This document shows positions 7,725-16,196 of a DNA stretch of 64,000 nucleotides, in pieces. The notes under the pieces are model-generated. The model was not told the DNA's origin and did not search any database. It was given only the letters and a program-made list of their open reading frames with translations. Source of the stretch: Consotaella salsifontis (GTDB lineage Bacteria > Pseudomonadota > Alphaproteobacteria > Rhizobiales > Rhizobiaceae); contig NZ_FUXL01000014.1 in NCBI RefSeq assembly GCF_900167365.1, positions 57,154 through 121,153 on the forward strand, read 5' to 3'. Made by a program: the position numbers and the translations under genes. Positions within the stretch are counted from its first letter, which is position 1, and each line of letters starts with the position of its first letter.

Positions 7725-7877
7725 TCAAGCCCCGGGGGCAACGTCACGCGCCATCCGGTCGAGGGCGGCGACTGGAAGGCCCTTCTCGATGCTCGCCATC
7801 AGGCCGAAGGGCGAGGCGGCCATGGCGTCATCGCCGGACAGCCCGAGAACGGCAACCACGTCTTCAAAGGCCTGCAT
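7725..7877 (-). pseudogene. truncated MbcA/ParS/Xre-type antitoxin fragment
   Basis: Read on the minus strand from ATG 7877, a 50-residue product begins MQAFEDVVAVLGLSG and includes PFGLMASIEKGLPV and ALDRMARDVAPG, the start of antitoxins carrying the DUF2384 (ParS/MbcA toxin-binding) region. A strong GGAGG sits about nine bases upstream. Full-length members continue about 70 residues through the RES/COG5654-toxin binding region; here a TGA at 7725 ends the frame. The same frame beyond it (SRLKLVLANRR) still weakly resembles the family, and the IS3 remnant then cuts it off at 7656. No partner toxin is nearby. This looks like a decayed toxin-antitoxin module. Confidence 0.6.
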
Positions 7878-8234
7878 CGATCCGCCTCCGTATCATCGAA
7901 GGTAGGATAGAGCCTTCGACGGGCGTGAGCCACACGGGCGCTTGGGGGAGCCAGCCCATACGGATGCATTTTACCGTGCGGATTTCCCTCTGTGGCGGAA
8001 TGTCGCAAGGTCCGGAGAGGAGGGGAGCGGAGTTTAAGGAAAAGCTCCTTGCGAATTCATGACTTATCCCAATTCGGGGCGGCAGAATGGGGGCTTTGTC
8101 CCCGGTGATTTGCCGCCTTGGTCTACGTCTTCCGTGCGGGATCGCTCAAATTCGAATTGTTCTCTTTATGTCCTGTCAGGTCCTGCGGACGCACAACCCG
8201 CGTCCCGCCAATTCCGGCGCCAGCAGGACCAACA
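7878..8234. other. intergenic gap, no gene seen
   Basis: It lies between the start of the antitoxin fragment (minus strand) and the 8235 gene (plus strand), so it should hold both divergent promoters. I find no supported small gene or repeat here. An in-frame extension of the downstream gene back to 8118 lacks a ribosome binding site and has an atypical composition. Confidence 0.45.
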
Positions 8235-9572
8235 ATGCTCAAGGACAACAGCAAGCAGACCCACGAGACCGCCGCCGACACGGAGACCGCCCAGGGACAG
8301 ATCCGCGGACGCAAGCGCAAGGCGGATGTCACCCAACAGGCCATCGACAAGCTGAACGAGCAGGAGCGGCAGCGTCTGGCTGATCTCCGCAATCGCGTTC
8401 ACGAGCTCGGCCGCCGGACCACCGGGCAGGTCTTCGATTTCGGGGCGTATCTCGAGGAGGCGGCTGAGCTGTTGCCGGAAAAGGCCTTCGAAGGTTGGGT
8501 GAAGCGGGAGTGCGAGATCTCGACCCGCCACGCCCGCAACCTCCGCGCCGTGCACCGCGCGCTCGGTGAGCGTCAGGACGAATGCATCGACTACAACATT
8601 CCGCCGTCGGTCCTCTTCAAGATCGCGGCCGCGGACGCGAAGATCATTGACACGGTGATCGCCGCCTATGGCAAAGGTCGCCGCCTCAAGGTGCGCGAGG
8701 TCGCCGAGATGGTCGCGGGCGATGCCGGGACGGACGGTGAGCCGCTGGCGCCGGAACTGCGCGGCGGCGCCAAAGGCTTGAAGGCGCTCGCCGCCGCCAA
8801 GGCCGCGCGTCAGCAGAAGAGCTTCGAGGCCGGGCTCCAGTTCATCCGGACGACCTTCGAGGAGGCGCTGGAGGCGGCCGGACAGAAGCGACTGTCGAAG
8901 AAGGATCTCTGGACGGCGCTGGAGCTGCCCGGGCGGCTCTGCCACCGCGAGCTGACGGAACTTCTCTGCGACATCGACGCGGAGACGATCAGCGGGACGG
9001 TCTCGCACAGCCACCACGATCTGCCGGAAGGCCCGTGGACGGAGCTTCACGACCTGCTCGGCAAGCTTGGTAGTCGGGAACACTGGCCCGACGCGGCAAC
9101 GCTGAAGGCTTGGGCCGAAGATCGCCTCCTGCCGCTGCTCGCCTTCGCCCTGGACGGCACGCCGATCGAGCCGCGCGCGCCGGAAGCGAACGCGGATGCG
9201 GACGCCGTCTACGCCGACGCGGAAGAAGAGGACGTCGCGGACGACGAGGCGGATGACGCATTGGAAAATGCCGAAGCCGAGGTCGTTGCCGCCGATGTGG
9301 GGCTGGAGCCGGGCTACGCGGAAAAGTTTTCCGCTGCGGACCAGATCGACGCAGCAGCTCCGGCCGAGGACACTTCGCTGGATCCGCTCGATGACCCCAC
9401 CGCCTCGGATGACGATGAACACGACCGCGTTGCCGCTTCCGACGAGGCGTCGGCCGCGGAGGCTCTGCGGACAACGTCCCTGGCGGGGCTGCGTCCGAAC
9501 CGCAGGGCGTCGCTGACTCCGCCGCCGATGCCGACAGAAATGGTGCGTCCGCAGCCCGGGCCCGCTCGGTAG
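8235..9572 (+). CDS. hypothetical protein, DUF3102-like DNA-associated protein
   Basis: A 445-residue protein; the ATG at 8235 has AGGA seven bases upstream. Residues about 55-110 (RTTGQVFDFGAYLEEA, WVKRECEISTRHARNL) resemble the DUF3102/ParB-neighbour region found in phage and ICE proteins. It is followed by a helical region with KVREVAEMVAG and WTALELPGRLCHRELTELLCD. The last 120 residues are very acidic and alanine-rich (DADAVYADAEEEDVADDEA), so they are disordered. This composition suits a cytoplasmic protein that binds nucleic acid or other proteins. It sits in the mobile part of the island and may belong to replication or maintenance functions; that is inference. No enzyme motif is seen. 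Confidence 0.5.
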   Translation: MLKDNSKQTHETAADTETAQGQIRGRKRKADVTQQAIDKLNEQERQRLADLRNRVHELGRRTTGQVFDFGAYLEEAAELLPEKAFEGWVKRECEISTRHARNLRAVHRALGERQDECIDYNIPPSVLFKIAAADAKIIDTVIAAYGKGRRLKVREVAEMVAGDAGTDGEPLAPELRGGAKGLKALAAAKAARQQKSFEAGLQFIRTTFEEALEAAGQKRLSKKDLWTALELPGRLCHRELTELLCDIDAETISGTVSHSHHDLPEGPWTELHDLLGKLGSREHWPDAATLKAWAEDRLLPLLAFALDGTPIEPRAPEANADADAVYADAEEEDVADDEADDALENAEAEVVAADVGLEPGYAEKFSAADQIDAAAPAEDTSLDPLDDPTASDDDEHDRVAASDEASAAEALRTTSLAGLRPNRRASLTPPPMPTEMVRPQPGPAR

Positions 9573-9646
9573 GCAGCGCTCTTGGCGTTGCGGCTTCGCC
9601 TTCGGGCGGGGCCGTGATGCCGTGAGCGACCGGACAACGGCGCACC

Positions 9647-10003
9647 ATGACCTCCTCGAAAGCCGACAAATCCGGTGCCTCCGTCAGGCGCCAACGGCGC
9701 AATGCGGACCAAGCGGACTATCAGCGAGCGTATCGTGCCGCACAGAAGGAGCGCCGCCGTCCGTCGCGGGACGACGTCGCGCGGGTTCTCCTCAATTGGA
9801 TCATCACGCTGCTGTTGGAAAACAAAGACCATGACGGCCTGATGAATTTCCGGACGGGGGTCGTGCTCCGCCTCGTCGAGCAGGGCTTCGACCGGAAGGA
9901 AAGCCAACTTCGTTTCGACGGTCTCATCGACAAGTATGAAGACGGCTGGGACTTCCGCCGCAAGCCGCATCTGATGAAGCCTGAACTCGACGAGGCCGAG
10001 TGA
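9647..10003 (+). CDS. small hypothetical protein
   Basis: A 118-residue basic protein with no family I can name. It has an N-terminal stretch rich in R, K and Q (RRQRRNADQADYQRAYRAAQKERRR), probably a helix able to contact nucleic acid, then a hydrophobic helix (VLLNWIITLLLEN) too short and charged at its edges to be a clear membrane anchor. It follows the 8235 gene by about 75 bases on the same strand and is probably co-transcribed with it. Confidence 0.5.
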   Translation: MTSSKADKSGASVRRQRRNADQADYQRAYRAAQKERRRPSRDDVARVLLNWIITLLLENKDHDGLMNFRTGVVLRLVEQGFDRKESQLRFDGLIDKYEDGWDFRRKPHLMKPELDEAE

Positions 10004-10141
10004 AAGGCGATTTCGATCCGCAGCCGACGAGCGATCCACGGACCGCGACCGCTTCCGGCTCGGTCTCGTCTGACCTGATCGTCATCGGCGTCGCGTGACG
10101 GGCCTCACAATCCGGCCGAGGCCGCGCCATTCGGGGCTTCT

Positions 10142-10156
10142 GCTAACGCCGTTAGC
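10142..10156. repeat. palindrome GCTAACGCCGTTAGC
   Basis: Perfect six-base arms (GCTAAC/GTTAGC) around a three-base centre. It fits the shared pattern GCWAACGSCGTTWGC with the second palindrome 46 bases downstream. The form is typical of a dimeric-repressor operator, but the short loop also allows a hairpin. Confidence 0.5.
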
Positions 10157-10187
10157 GCTCAATACGTGAATCGGGGCCATTACTCCT

Positions 10188-10202
10188 GCAAACGGCGTTT
10201 GC
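10188..10202. repeat. palindrome GCAAACGGCGTTTGC
   Basis: Perfect six-base arms (GCAAAC/GTTTGC) around GGC. It differs from the palindrome at 10142-10156 only by a symmetrical change in each arm and a centre swap. That compensated variation suggests selection on the dyad. Confidence 0.5.
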
Positions 10203-10417
10203 CGCCGCAACGATGGTCCAGACGCACGACGTGACTGAGTCGCTAAGCGGTGCCAGCCCTCTCTTGGCCGAGGGGGAGGTGAAGCAGGCCGGCAAAAATC
10301 GGCTCCATCGTTCTTCGGTGTTTGGCATCCGTGATGTCGACGCACTAGCGAGCGTCCCCATAAACGGGTTCATCGGCGCGTCATGATCTGGTTCAATCTC
10401 CCGGAAAGGAGATTGCC

Positions 10418-10784
10418 ATGTGACGCCATGAACTGACGGACCAGGAATGGGCGGTCATCGAGCCGCTGCTGCCTCGAAATGGCCGCGGCGTCGCCCGTGT
10501 TGACGATTGCCGGGTGATTAACGGGATTTTTGTGGCGGTTTCGAACGGGCTCATCCTGGCGCGATGTGCCGGAGCGCTACGGCCCTCGGACCACGCTCTA
10601 CAACCGCTTCTCCCGCTGGCGGGCCGCCGGTGTGTGGGATCGCCCGCTGGCCGCAGTTTCTGAGGCCTACGATAGCGACATCGTGATGATCGACAGCTCC
10701 TGCGTCCGCGTCCACCAAGCATGGTGCCGGCGAAAAAAGGGGGGCCTGCCGATCCTTGCATGGGACATTCGCGTGGCGGCCTGA
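10418..10784 (+). pseudogene. IS5-family transposase orfA, broken
   Basis: With a good AAGGAG upstream, the start ATG at 10418 is followed directly by TGA, a nonsense codon at position 2. The frame then reads RHELTDQEWAVIEPLLPR, the usual IS427-group OrfA start. At 10532 an extra base shifts the frame, after which WRFRTGSSWRDVPERYGP and SDIVMIDSSCVRVHQ (first DDE aspartate in MIDS) continue. Repairing both lesions restores a normal OrfA. The natural frame transfer to orfB would occur on A6G6 at 10733-10744. Confidence 0.8.
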
Positions 10785-11176
10785 CCACCAAAATCCATGC
10801 CCTCGGCGACGCCGACGGACGCCCCGTGCGCCTCGAACTGACGGCTGGACAGGCTAGCGGCGCCCCCATGGCGACCAAGCTGCTCGACGCTGTCGCACCC
10901 GGCGCCACCGTCATCGCCGACAAGGCCTATGATACCGACGGCATCCGCTCCTTCGTCGCCAGCCGTAAGGGTTGGGCGAACATTCCGCCGCGATCCATCC
11001 GAAAGGACGCCTTTGCCTTAAGCGGCTGGGACTATCGTCAGCGCAACCGGGTCGAACGCTTCTTCAACCGCATCAAACAGATGCGAGGCCTCTCAACCCG
11101 TTACGACCGAAGGGCGGACAACTTCCTCGCCGTCCTCAGGCTCGCCGCCATCCGTATCTGGATCAACGCCAAATGA
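10721..11176 (+). CDS. IS5-family transposase orfB (made by frameshifting)
   Basis: The second half of the DDE transposase: GGLTTKIHALGDADGRP, VIADKAYDTDG (second catalytic Asp) and YRQRNRVERFFNRIKQMRGLSTRYDR (catalytic Glu region), ending IRIWINAK. In IS427-group elements this frame is not translated alone but is reached by ribosomal slippage. The A6G6 run at 10733-10744 fits a -1 shift from orfA. Since orfA is broken, the product is probably not made. The catalytic residues of this half are intact. Confidence 0.8.
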   Translation: MVPAKKGGPADPCMGHSRGGLTTKIHALGDADGRPVRLELTAGQASGAPMATKLLDAVAPGATVIADKAYDTDGIRSFVASRKGWANIPPRSIRKDAFALSGWDYRQRNRVERFFNRIKQMRGLSTRYDRRADNFLAVLRLAAIRIWINAK

Positions 11177-11265
11177 GTCGGCTTCCTAGAACGATCCTTT
11201 AGGCAGAATATCCGTGCTTCATGGAACCCCAATGTGATGCTGTATACCCCGGCTCGGAGCACAAC

Positions 11266-11730
11266 ATGGAACACTTGGACGAACTTGCAAACGTGGCGGG
11301 CATTGCCGGAGTTGCCGTTGGTGCATCGGTCCTGGTCTTCCGGGTGGCTATTGCCCGTAGCACAAGTTGGCCGCCTGCGACGGCGTCTCGGCTCGTCAAC
11401 CGAATTGCAGTTTATTCATTCGCAGTTGCTCTGGCTGCAATTGCAGTTCGGATCTGGATTGAGGTCCGACCGAGCGCTCAAGAGCGCGCTGCCGCGCGGC
11501 AAGCGGATTGCCTGAAAGAACTCGCAGATCTTCCATCGCACGACGCTTCTCTCGCGCCTCCTGCGGCCATTGAAGCAGGCGGAAGCGTTAAGGCTGGCCG
11601 CAGGATAGCGATTAGGGCCGATCGACTGGAGCGTAAATTTATCCAGGCAACGTGCGGCGATGTTACTGCCGAAGACATCGACATAATCATCGGCAGCGTC
11701 AAGGCGCTGATGGGAGAGGCAGGGCAATGA
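11266..11730 (+). CDS. small membrane protein upstream of TPR protein
   Basis: A 154-residue protein. I chose the ATG at 11266 because GGAG lies seven bases upstream; an earlier ATG at 11221 has no such site and lies next to the IS end. Two hydrophobic segments, VAGIAGVAVGASVLVFRVAI (about 10-29) and VYSFAVALAAIAVRIWI (about 47-63), suggest two transmembrane helices, followed by a soluble, alanine-rich and charged C-terminal domain. The family is unknown. Its stop overlaps the start of the TPR gene as ATGA, so the two products are coupled and may act together at the inner membrane. The function is not known. Confidence 0.65.
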   Translation: MEHLDELANVAGIAGVAVGASVLVFRVAIARSTSWPPATASRLVNRIAVYSFAVALAAIAVRIWIEVRPSAQERAAARQADCLKELADLPSHDASLAPPAAIEAGGSVKAGRRIAIRADRLERKFIQATCGDVTAEDIDIIIGSVKALMGEAGQ

Positions 11731-14165
11731 AACGCCTAATAACTGGGTCGCTCCGGATTGAGTTGGCGCTGGCTGCCTTTTTTCTCTTGTCAGCGCCCGA
11801 CGGGAGGGCACAGGATATCTCAACACCTGCCATTCAGGCAGATGGCGATGTTATCTCCGGCCGTGACATCAACATCACGCAAATCATCAACGGTCTCACC
11901 GAACCGCAAGTCGCTGACATCGTTCGAAGAGTTTTAGACGAACAAGATGCATCTCAGATCATTGCGGGTCTTGCCGAAAAATTGGGAATAACGAATGCGG
12001 CAACGGAAAATTTCTTTCGAATATTGGGGCGAAAGAACGTTCCTCACGAGGAACTGCTGACCACGCTTGCCGATATTGCCGTAAGGCACAAGGAGTTGGT
12101 CACCCGTCTTGCGGCACTCGAGCCGGAGAACCCCCAAACGCGCCGTTTGTTCGATAAGGCGAAGTCCGCGGTGGAGGCTGGCCAACTGGAAGAAGCGGAT
12201 CGGCTGTTATCTCGCGCGGAGGGGAACGAGTTGACCGCGGCGCGCACGGCCCGGGAGATCATTAGGCAAGCGGCCGAAGCAGCCAACCAGCGGTTTCTGA
12301 CGGCGGCACAAGCGCGTGGTGAACGCGGTGAAGTCGCGTTGCAGACCTTGGACTACCTGACGGCCGCCGCGCATTTCGAAAGAGCTGCTGAGATCGCAGG
12401 AGAGGCTTCGGCGGATGCTGCTGTTACCTACGTTGTGAGGCAAGCAAATGCTCTGGCCGTATATGGAGACCAGCACGGTCAGAATCAACCTCTTAAGAAA
12501 GCAGTTGTCCTATTTCGGTCAGTACTGGAGGAGCGCACGCGCGAGCGCGTGCCGCTCGACTGGGCCATGACGCAGATCGGCCTGGGCACTGCGCTTGAAT
12601 GGCTGGGCGAGCAGGAGGCGGGCACGGCACGTCTGGAGGACGCGGCAATGGCCTTCCGCTCTGCGCTAGAGGAGTTGCCCCGCGAACGCCTGCCGCTTGA
12701 CTGGGCCACGGCGCAGAACAACCTCGGCGCTGCGCTTACCGCGTGGGGAACGCGGGAGGCAGGAACAGCGCATCTGGAGGAGGCGGTGATGGCCTTCCGC
12801 TCAGCACTGGAGGAACGGACGCGCGAGAGCGCGCCGCTCGATTGGGCTGCGACGCAGAGCAACCTCGGCGGCGCGCTTGTAGCGCTGGGCGAGCGGGAGG
12901 CCAGCACAGCGCGTCTGGAGGAGGCGGTGATGGCCTACAACTCTGCACTAGAAGAGTTGACCCGTGAACGCGTGCCATCCTACTGGGCTACGGCGAAGAA
13001 CAACCTCGGCAGCGCACTTGCCGCGCTGGGCAGGCGGGAGGCGGGCATCGCGCGTTTGGAGGAGTCGGTGATGGCCTACCGGTTGGCTTTAGAGGAGCGA
13101 AACCGCGAGCGCGAACCGCTTGACTGGGCTGCGACGCAGGCCACCCTTGGCAGTGTGCTTGCCACGCTGGGCGAGCGGGAGGCCAGCACAGCACGTCTGG
13201 AGGACGCGGTAACGGCCTACCGCTCTGCACTGGAGGAGTTGAGCCGCGATCGCCTGCCTCTCGGTTGGGCTGCGACGCAGGCCAGCCTGGGCAGTGTGCT
13301 TGCCACGCTGGGCGAGCGGGAGGCCAGCACAGCACGTCTGGAGGACGCGGTAACAGCCTACCGCTCTGCACTGGAGGAGTTGACCCGCGATCGCCTGCCT
13401 CTCGGTTGGGCTGAGACGCAGGCCGGACTGGGCAGAGCGCTTGCCACCCTGGGTGAGCGAGAGGTGGACACAGGGCTTCTGGAGGAGGCGGTGACGGCCT
13501 ACCGCTCTGCACTGGAGGAGTCGACGCGCGAGCGCCTGCCGCTTGACTGGGCCGCTATCCAGAACAACCTCGGCAACGCGCTTCAGATGTTGGGCGTGTG
13601 GCAGGCGAGGGCAGCGCGACTGGAGGAGGCGGTGACGGCCTATCGCCTTGCACTGGAGGAGTTGACCCGCGATCGCCTGCCGTTTGGCTGGGCCAAGATA
13701 CAGAACAACCTTGGCAACGCGCTTCAAAGGTTGGGCGTGTGGCAGGCGAGGGCAGCGCGCATGGAGGAGGCGGTGACGGCCTATCGCTTTGCACTGGAGG
13801 AGTTGACGCGCGAGCGCCTTCCGCTTGACTGGGCCGCGGCGCAGAACAATCTCGGCATAGCGCTTACAATGTTGGGTTTGCAGGATGCGGGCACAGCGCG
13901 CCTGGAGGATGCGGTGACGGCCTGCCGCAATGCACTGGAGGAGCGAACCCGCGAACGCTTACCGCTCGACTGGGCCGAGACGCAGATGAACCTCGGCTTT
14001 GCGCTCGCGGCGCTCGGGATGCGGCAGGCCGACAAGATGCGTCTGGAGGAGGCCGTTTCAGCCTATCGATCGGCGCTAGAAGTATTACTCTGCAGGGATT
14101 TTGCAGTTCAGTGTAAGAAATCGCAAAAAATGCTAGATATTCTGTCAGCCGTTTTAAGACAATGA
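11727..14165 (+). CDS. exported TPR protein with eleven 47-residue repeats
   Basis: An 812-residue protein starting at an ATGA overlap. The first 28 residues form a signal peptide (LALAAFFLLSAPDGRAQ), so it is exported. Residues about 40-130 hold an uncharacterised region starting GDVISGRDINITQIINGL, a phrase that resembles leader regions of bacterial effector-associated and STAND-type proteins. From 12528 to 14078 there are eleven TPR-like units of exactly 47 residues (141 bp), each with TRERLPLDWA, a NNLG.AL helix and RLEEAVTAYRSALEE, ending in a degenerate twelfth. TPR arrays bind other proteins. The DNA repeats are similar enough to recombine, so copy number may vary between strains. The partner is presumably the small membrane protein encoded just upstream. 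Confidence 0.75.
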   Translation: MKRLITGSLRIELALAAFFLLSAPDGRAQDISTPAIQADGDVISGRDINITQIINGLTEPQVADIVRRVLDEQDASQIIAGLAEKLGITNAATENFFRILGRKNVPHEELLTTLADIAVRHKELVTRLAALEPENPQTRRLFDKAKSAVEAGQLEEADRLLSRAEGNELTAARTAREIIRQAAEAANQRFLTAAQARGERGEVALQTLDYLTAAAHFERAAEIAGEASADAAVTYVVRQANALAVYGDQHGQNQPLKKAVVLFRSVLEERTRERVPLDWAMTQIGLGTALEWLGEQEAGTARLEDAAMAFRSALEELPRERLPLDWATAQNNLGAALTAWGTREAGTAHLEEAVMAFRSALEERTRESAPLDWAATQSNLGGALVALGEREASTARLEEAVMAYNSALEELTRERVPSYWATAKNNLGSALAALGRREAGIARLEESVMAYRLALEERNREREPLDWAATQATLGSVLATLGEREASTARLEDAVTAYRSALEELSRDRLPLGWAATQASLGSVLATLGEREASTARLEDAVTAYRSALEELTRDRLPLGWAETQAGLGRALATLGEREVDTGLLEEAVTAYRSALEESTRERLPLDWAAIQNNLGNALQMLGVWQARAARLEEAVTAYRLALEELTRDRLPFGWAKIQNNLGNALQRLGVWQARAARMEEAVTAYRFALEELTRERLPLDWAAAQNNLGIALTMLGLQDAGTARLEDAVTACRNALEERTRERLPLDWAETQMNLGFALAALGMRQADKMRLEEAVSAYRSALEVLLCRDFAVQCKKSQKMLDILSAVLRQ
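12528..14078 (+). repeat. tandem 141-bp coding repeat, 11 copies
   Basis: The exact spacing of 141 bp is maintained from the first unit (codon for E at 12528) to the degenerate last one (14079). Units 6 and 7 (about 13230-13440) are nearly identical at the DNA level, pointing to recent duplication. All units are inside the TPR gene. Confidence 0.85.
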
Positions 14166-14275
14166 ACAGATAGTCACTGGATTATTACACCTTTGTCGCG
14201 GGAGGGATCACGAATCGCTGCAAGGTCTTTCTCACTTGCTACTGAGGTGACAGCCCAACGACAACGGTATCGGCT

Positions 14276-16021
14276 TTATCCCTCCGCCTCCTCCACAAAT
14301 CCCTCCTCGATCGGCGCGGCTTCCGTCAGCTTCCCGAGGTCGAGCATCACGGGCGGCCGATTGCGCTTGGCCTCTTCGGCCGCTTGCGCCATGCGGCGTT
14401 CCAACTCCGCCTGCGCGCGTTCGGCCTGACGGCGTGGGGGCGCCTGCATCGGTAGCTGCGGCGGATGACGGAGACGGCGGCCGAGTCCCTGCTTCCGACG
14501 GCGTTCGACGATCTTCTCATATTCGCCGAGAACCGCGTCGGCCCAGGCCTGCAGGCCGCGGTATTTCAGGTTCAGGCGCTGACTCTTGTTGTAGTGGTCG
14601 CGCGTCACCTGCGCTTCGCGCGCCGCGGGATCGAGCTCGGTCGGCGCGTGGTCGAGGATGGCGGAGGCGGTCGCGGCCGGGAGGCCGGTGTGGGTGGCGA
14701 GGTGGGAGGTCATCGCCTTGCGCAGGTCGTGCAGGGTGAAATGCGGCAGGCCCGCTGCGGCGAGCAGGTCGGTCCTGTCGCCGTCCTTGCCGCGAAGGCG
14801 GTTCAGCAGGCTGTTCAAAATGGTGTCGCCGATGGGCTTGTCGGCGTGACCGTCCTTGTCGCGCAGCTTGGTGCGCGAGGACGGGAAGACCCAGAGGCTG
14901 TCCGGGCGGCGATGGGGATCGAGCAGGGCGCGGGCGAGGGTGCGTTCGAACACCTCTTCGGGGATCGGCAGGGCGAAGGGGCGGCCGCTCTTCATCGCGC
15001 TTGGCAGCCAGGAGACCTCGTACCAGCCGTCCGTGTCCGTGCGGTCCTCGATCCGGTCGGTGATGACGTTATAGGCGGCGTGGGTGCGCTGCGCCGTCAG
15101 CGCCACCCACCAGAGGGCGGCGAGCGCGATCTCGCTTGTTTCCAGGCGGATCTTGCGGTCCGGCTTGATGCGGTGGCGCTCGGCGATGTCGAGCAGCGTG
15201 GCGACCTGGGCGGCCGTCAGTGGTGGGATCGGCGGCTGGCCGTCCATCTCGGCGAGTGTGGCTTCCGTCGCATAGGTGTGGTGGGTGAGTTCCAGCCACC
15301 AGGGCGCGATGTCGTCGAGGTGCGCGGCTGCGTGGTGCTTCTTGGTCCACTTGAAGGCCGCCTTGGTGTAGATGACCAGCTTGCGCTGCCGCGCCTTGTG
15401 GCCTGCCGCCCACCACGCATCGCGCAGCCCCTCCATATCCACCTTCTGGATATCGCGGACGAGCATCTTGCCGAAGCGCGTCGTGACCTCCGGGTGGCGC
15501 AGGATCAGTTCCGTGTCCTTGATCGTCTTGGCGCTGGCGGGCTTCAGCCTGCCGTTCGCCTTGACCTTCGGCTGGGCGACGTGCTCGGCGATGTAGCGGT
15601 CGACGAGCGTCGGCCAGCGCCAGGCGCCGTCCCGCTCCGCGGCGAAGGACGCGCCCTTGGCCGCTGCCGTCGCGGCCGACTGCCCGCTGAGACGGGCCTT
15701 GAGGTAGACGTCGACCTCCAGCCCTTCCTTCATGCGCTCGCGGATCTCGCCCGCCAGCGCATCGGCATCGGTGACGGTGTAGAGGACGCCCGGCTTGCGC
15801 TGCTCGCTCTTGGTGTCGGGATGGCCGACCGGGGCGAGGCGCTTGAACGTGCCGCTCCATTTCAGGAACCACCCGGCGCTGTGGCCGGAGACGCGGATCG
15901 ACAGGCCGACGCGGCCCGGATCGGTCAGCGATAGCGCCTGCGAGGAGGCATGGCGGCCGTCGGCCTCGGCGAGGGCGCGCTTCTGCGCGGCGGGACCGAG
16001 TCGGACCTTCTCTGTGGGCAT
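14276..16021 (-). CDS. tyrosine recombinase / island integrase
   Basis: A 581-residue integrase. The ATG at 16021 (MPTEKVRLGP) is favoured by a GGGAGG nine bases upstream over more distant starts. It has the P4-type layout: an N-terminal DUF4102-like region with LSLTDPGRVGLSIRVSG, a SAM-like core-binding domain, and a catalytic domain with Arg in ALTAQRTHAAYN (about residue 310), HDLRKAM (about 432), LDHAP, and the nucleophile Tyr in TRDHYNKS (about 476). All four key elements are present, so it should be active. A charged tail of about 90 residues follows the catalytic domain. The gene lies next to the 3' end of tRNA-Gln, transcribed away from it, as expected for an island that uses this tRNA as attB. 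Confidence 0.9.
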   Translation of the reverse strand: MPTEKVRLGPAAQKRALAEADGRHASSQALSLTDPGRVGLSIRVSGHSAGWFLKWSGTFKRLAPVGHPDTKSEQRKPGVLYTVTDADALAGEIRERMKEGLEVDVYLKARLSGQSAATAAAKGASFAAERDGAWRWPTLVDRYIAEHVAQPKVKANGRLKPASAKTIKDTELILRHPEVTTRFGKMLVRDIQKVDMEGLRDAWWAAGHKARQRKLVIYTKAAFKWTKKHHAAAHLDDIAPWWLELTHHTYATEATLAEMDGQPPIPPLTAAQVATLLDIAERHRIKPDRKIRLETSEIALAALWWVALTAQRTHAAYNVITDRIEDRTDTDGWYEVSWLPSAMKSGRPFALPIPEEVFERTLARALLDPHRRPDSLWVFPSSRTKLRDKDGHADKPIGDTILNSLLNRLRGKDGDRTDLLAAAGLPHFTLHDLRKAMTSHLATHTGLPAATASAILDHAPTELDPAAREAQVTRDHYNKSQRLNLKYRGLQAWADAVLGEYEKIVERRRKQGLGRRLRHPPQLPMQAPPRRQAERAQAELERRMAQAAEEAKRNRPPVMLDLGKLTEAAPIEEGFVEEAEG

Positions 16022-16145
16022 CGGCGCCTCCCGGTGGATATGGCAGATCCCATATCCACTCCATATCCAGTGACCGGGTGCAGAATCGGTCGATCCCGGC
16101 CTGGAAAGCGCTGGCAGAGTACCGCGGAAACCGTAAGCCAAACAT

Positions 16146-16175
16146 GAAAAAAGCCCGGAAAACCGGGCCTTTTCA
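16146..16175 (-). terminator. hairpin terminator after tRNA-Gln
   Basis: Stem GCCCGG/CCGGGC (16153-16158 and 16163-16168) with an AAAA loop. It is flanked by A- and T-runs, so it can work in both directions. On the minus strand it lies about 25 bases beyond the tRNA 3' end and separates the tRNA from the integrase gene. Confidence 0.7.
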
Positions 16176-16196
16176 GCTCTTTATGAAGAGAAGGAG

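Larger units (their letters stand above)
10004..10349. other. intergenic gap with two paired palindromes
   Basis: No supported gene lies here; a 57-codon plus-strand frame at 10213-10386 has no recognisable features and runs into the IS. The notable content is two similar 15-base palindromes at 10142-10156 and 10188-10202, reported separately. The right border is the presumed left end of the IS5-family element at about 10350. Confidence 0.45.
10350..11210 (+). mobile_element. IS5-family (IS427-group-like) insertion sequence
   Basis: Two overlapping transposase frames joined by a slippery A6G6 tract lie between imperfect ends: GAGCGTCC at 10350 on the left, and its weaker partner reading GATCGTTC inward from about 11208 on the right. 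I count roughly 14 of 24 matching bases. The ends and target duplication are approximate. orfA carries two lesions, so the copy is probably not autonomous. It separates the small ICE-type genes from the membrane/TPR pair. Confidence 0.65.

Noticed and set aside
10213..10386. A 57-residue gene upstream of the IS5 element
   Set aside because: No family resemblance, no clear ribosome binding site, and the end lies in the IS terminus.
12528..14078. A CRISPR-like or satellite repeat array
   Set aside because: The period is 141 bp with no spacers, and every unit is in frame in one protein: it encodes TPR repeats.
14465..15934. A 489-residue plus-strand gene
   Set aside because: It lies opposite the integrase, whose motifs are complete; the plus-strand product has no recognisable domain and is a high-GC shadow.
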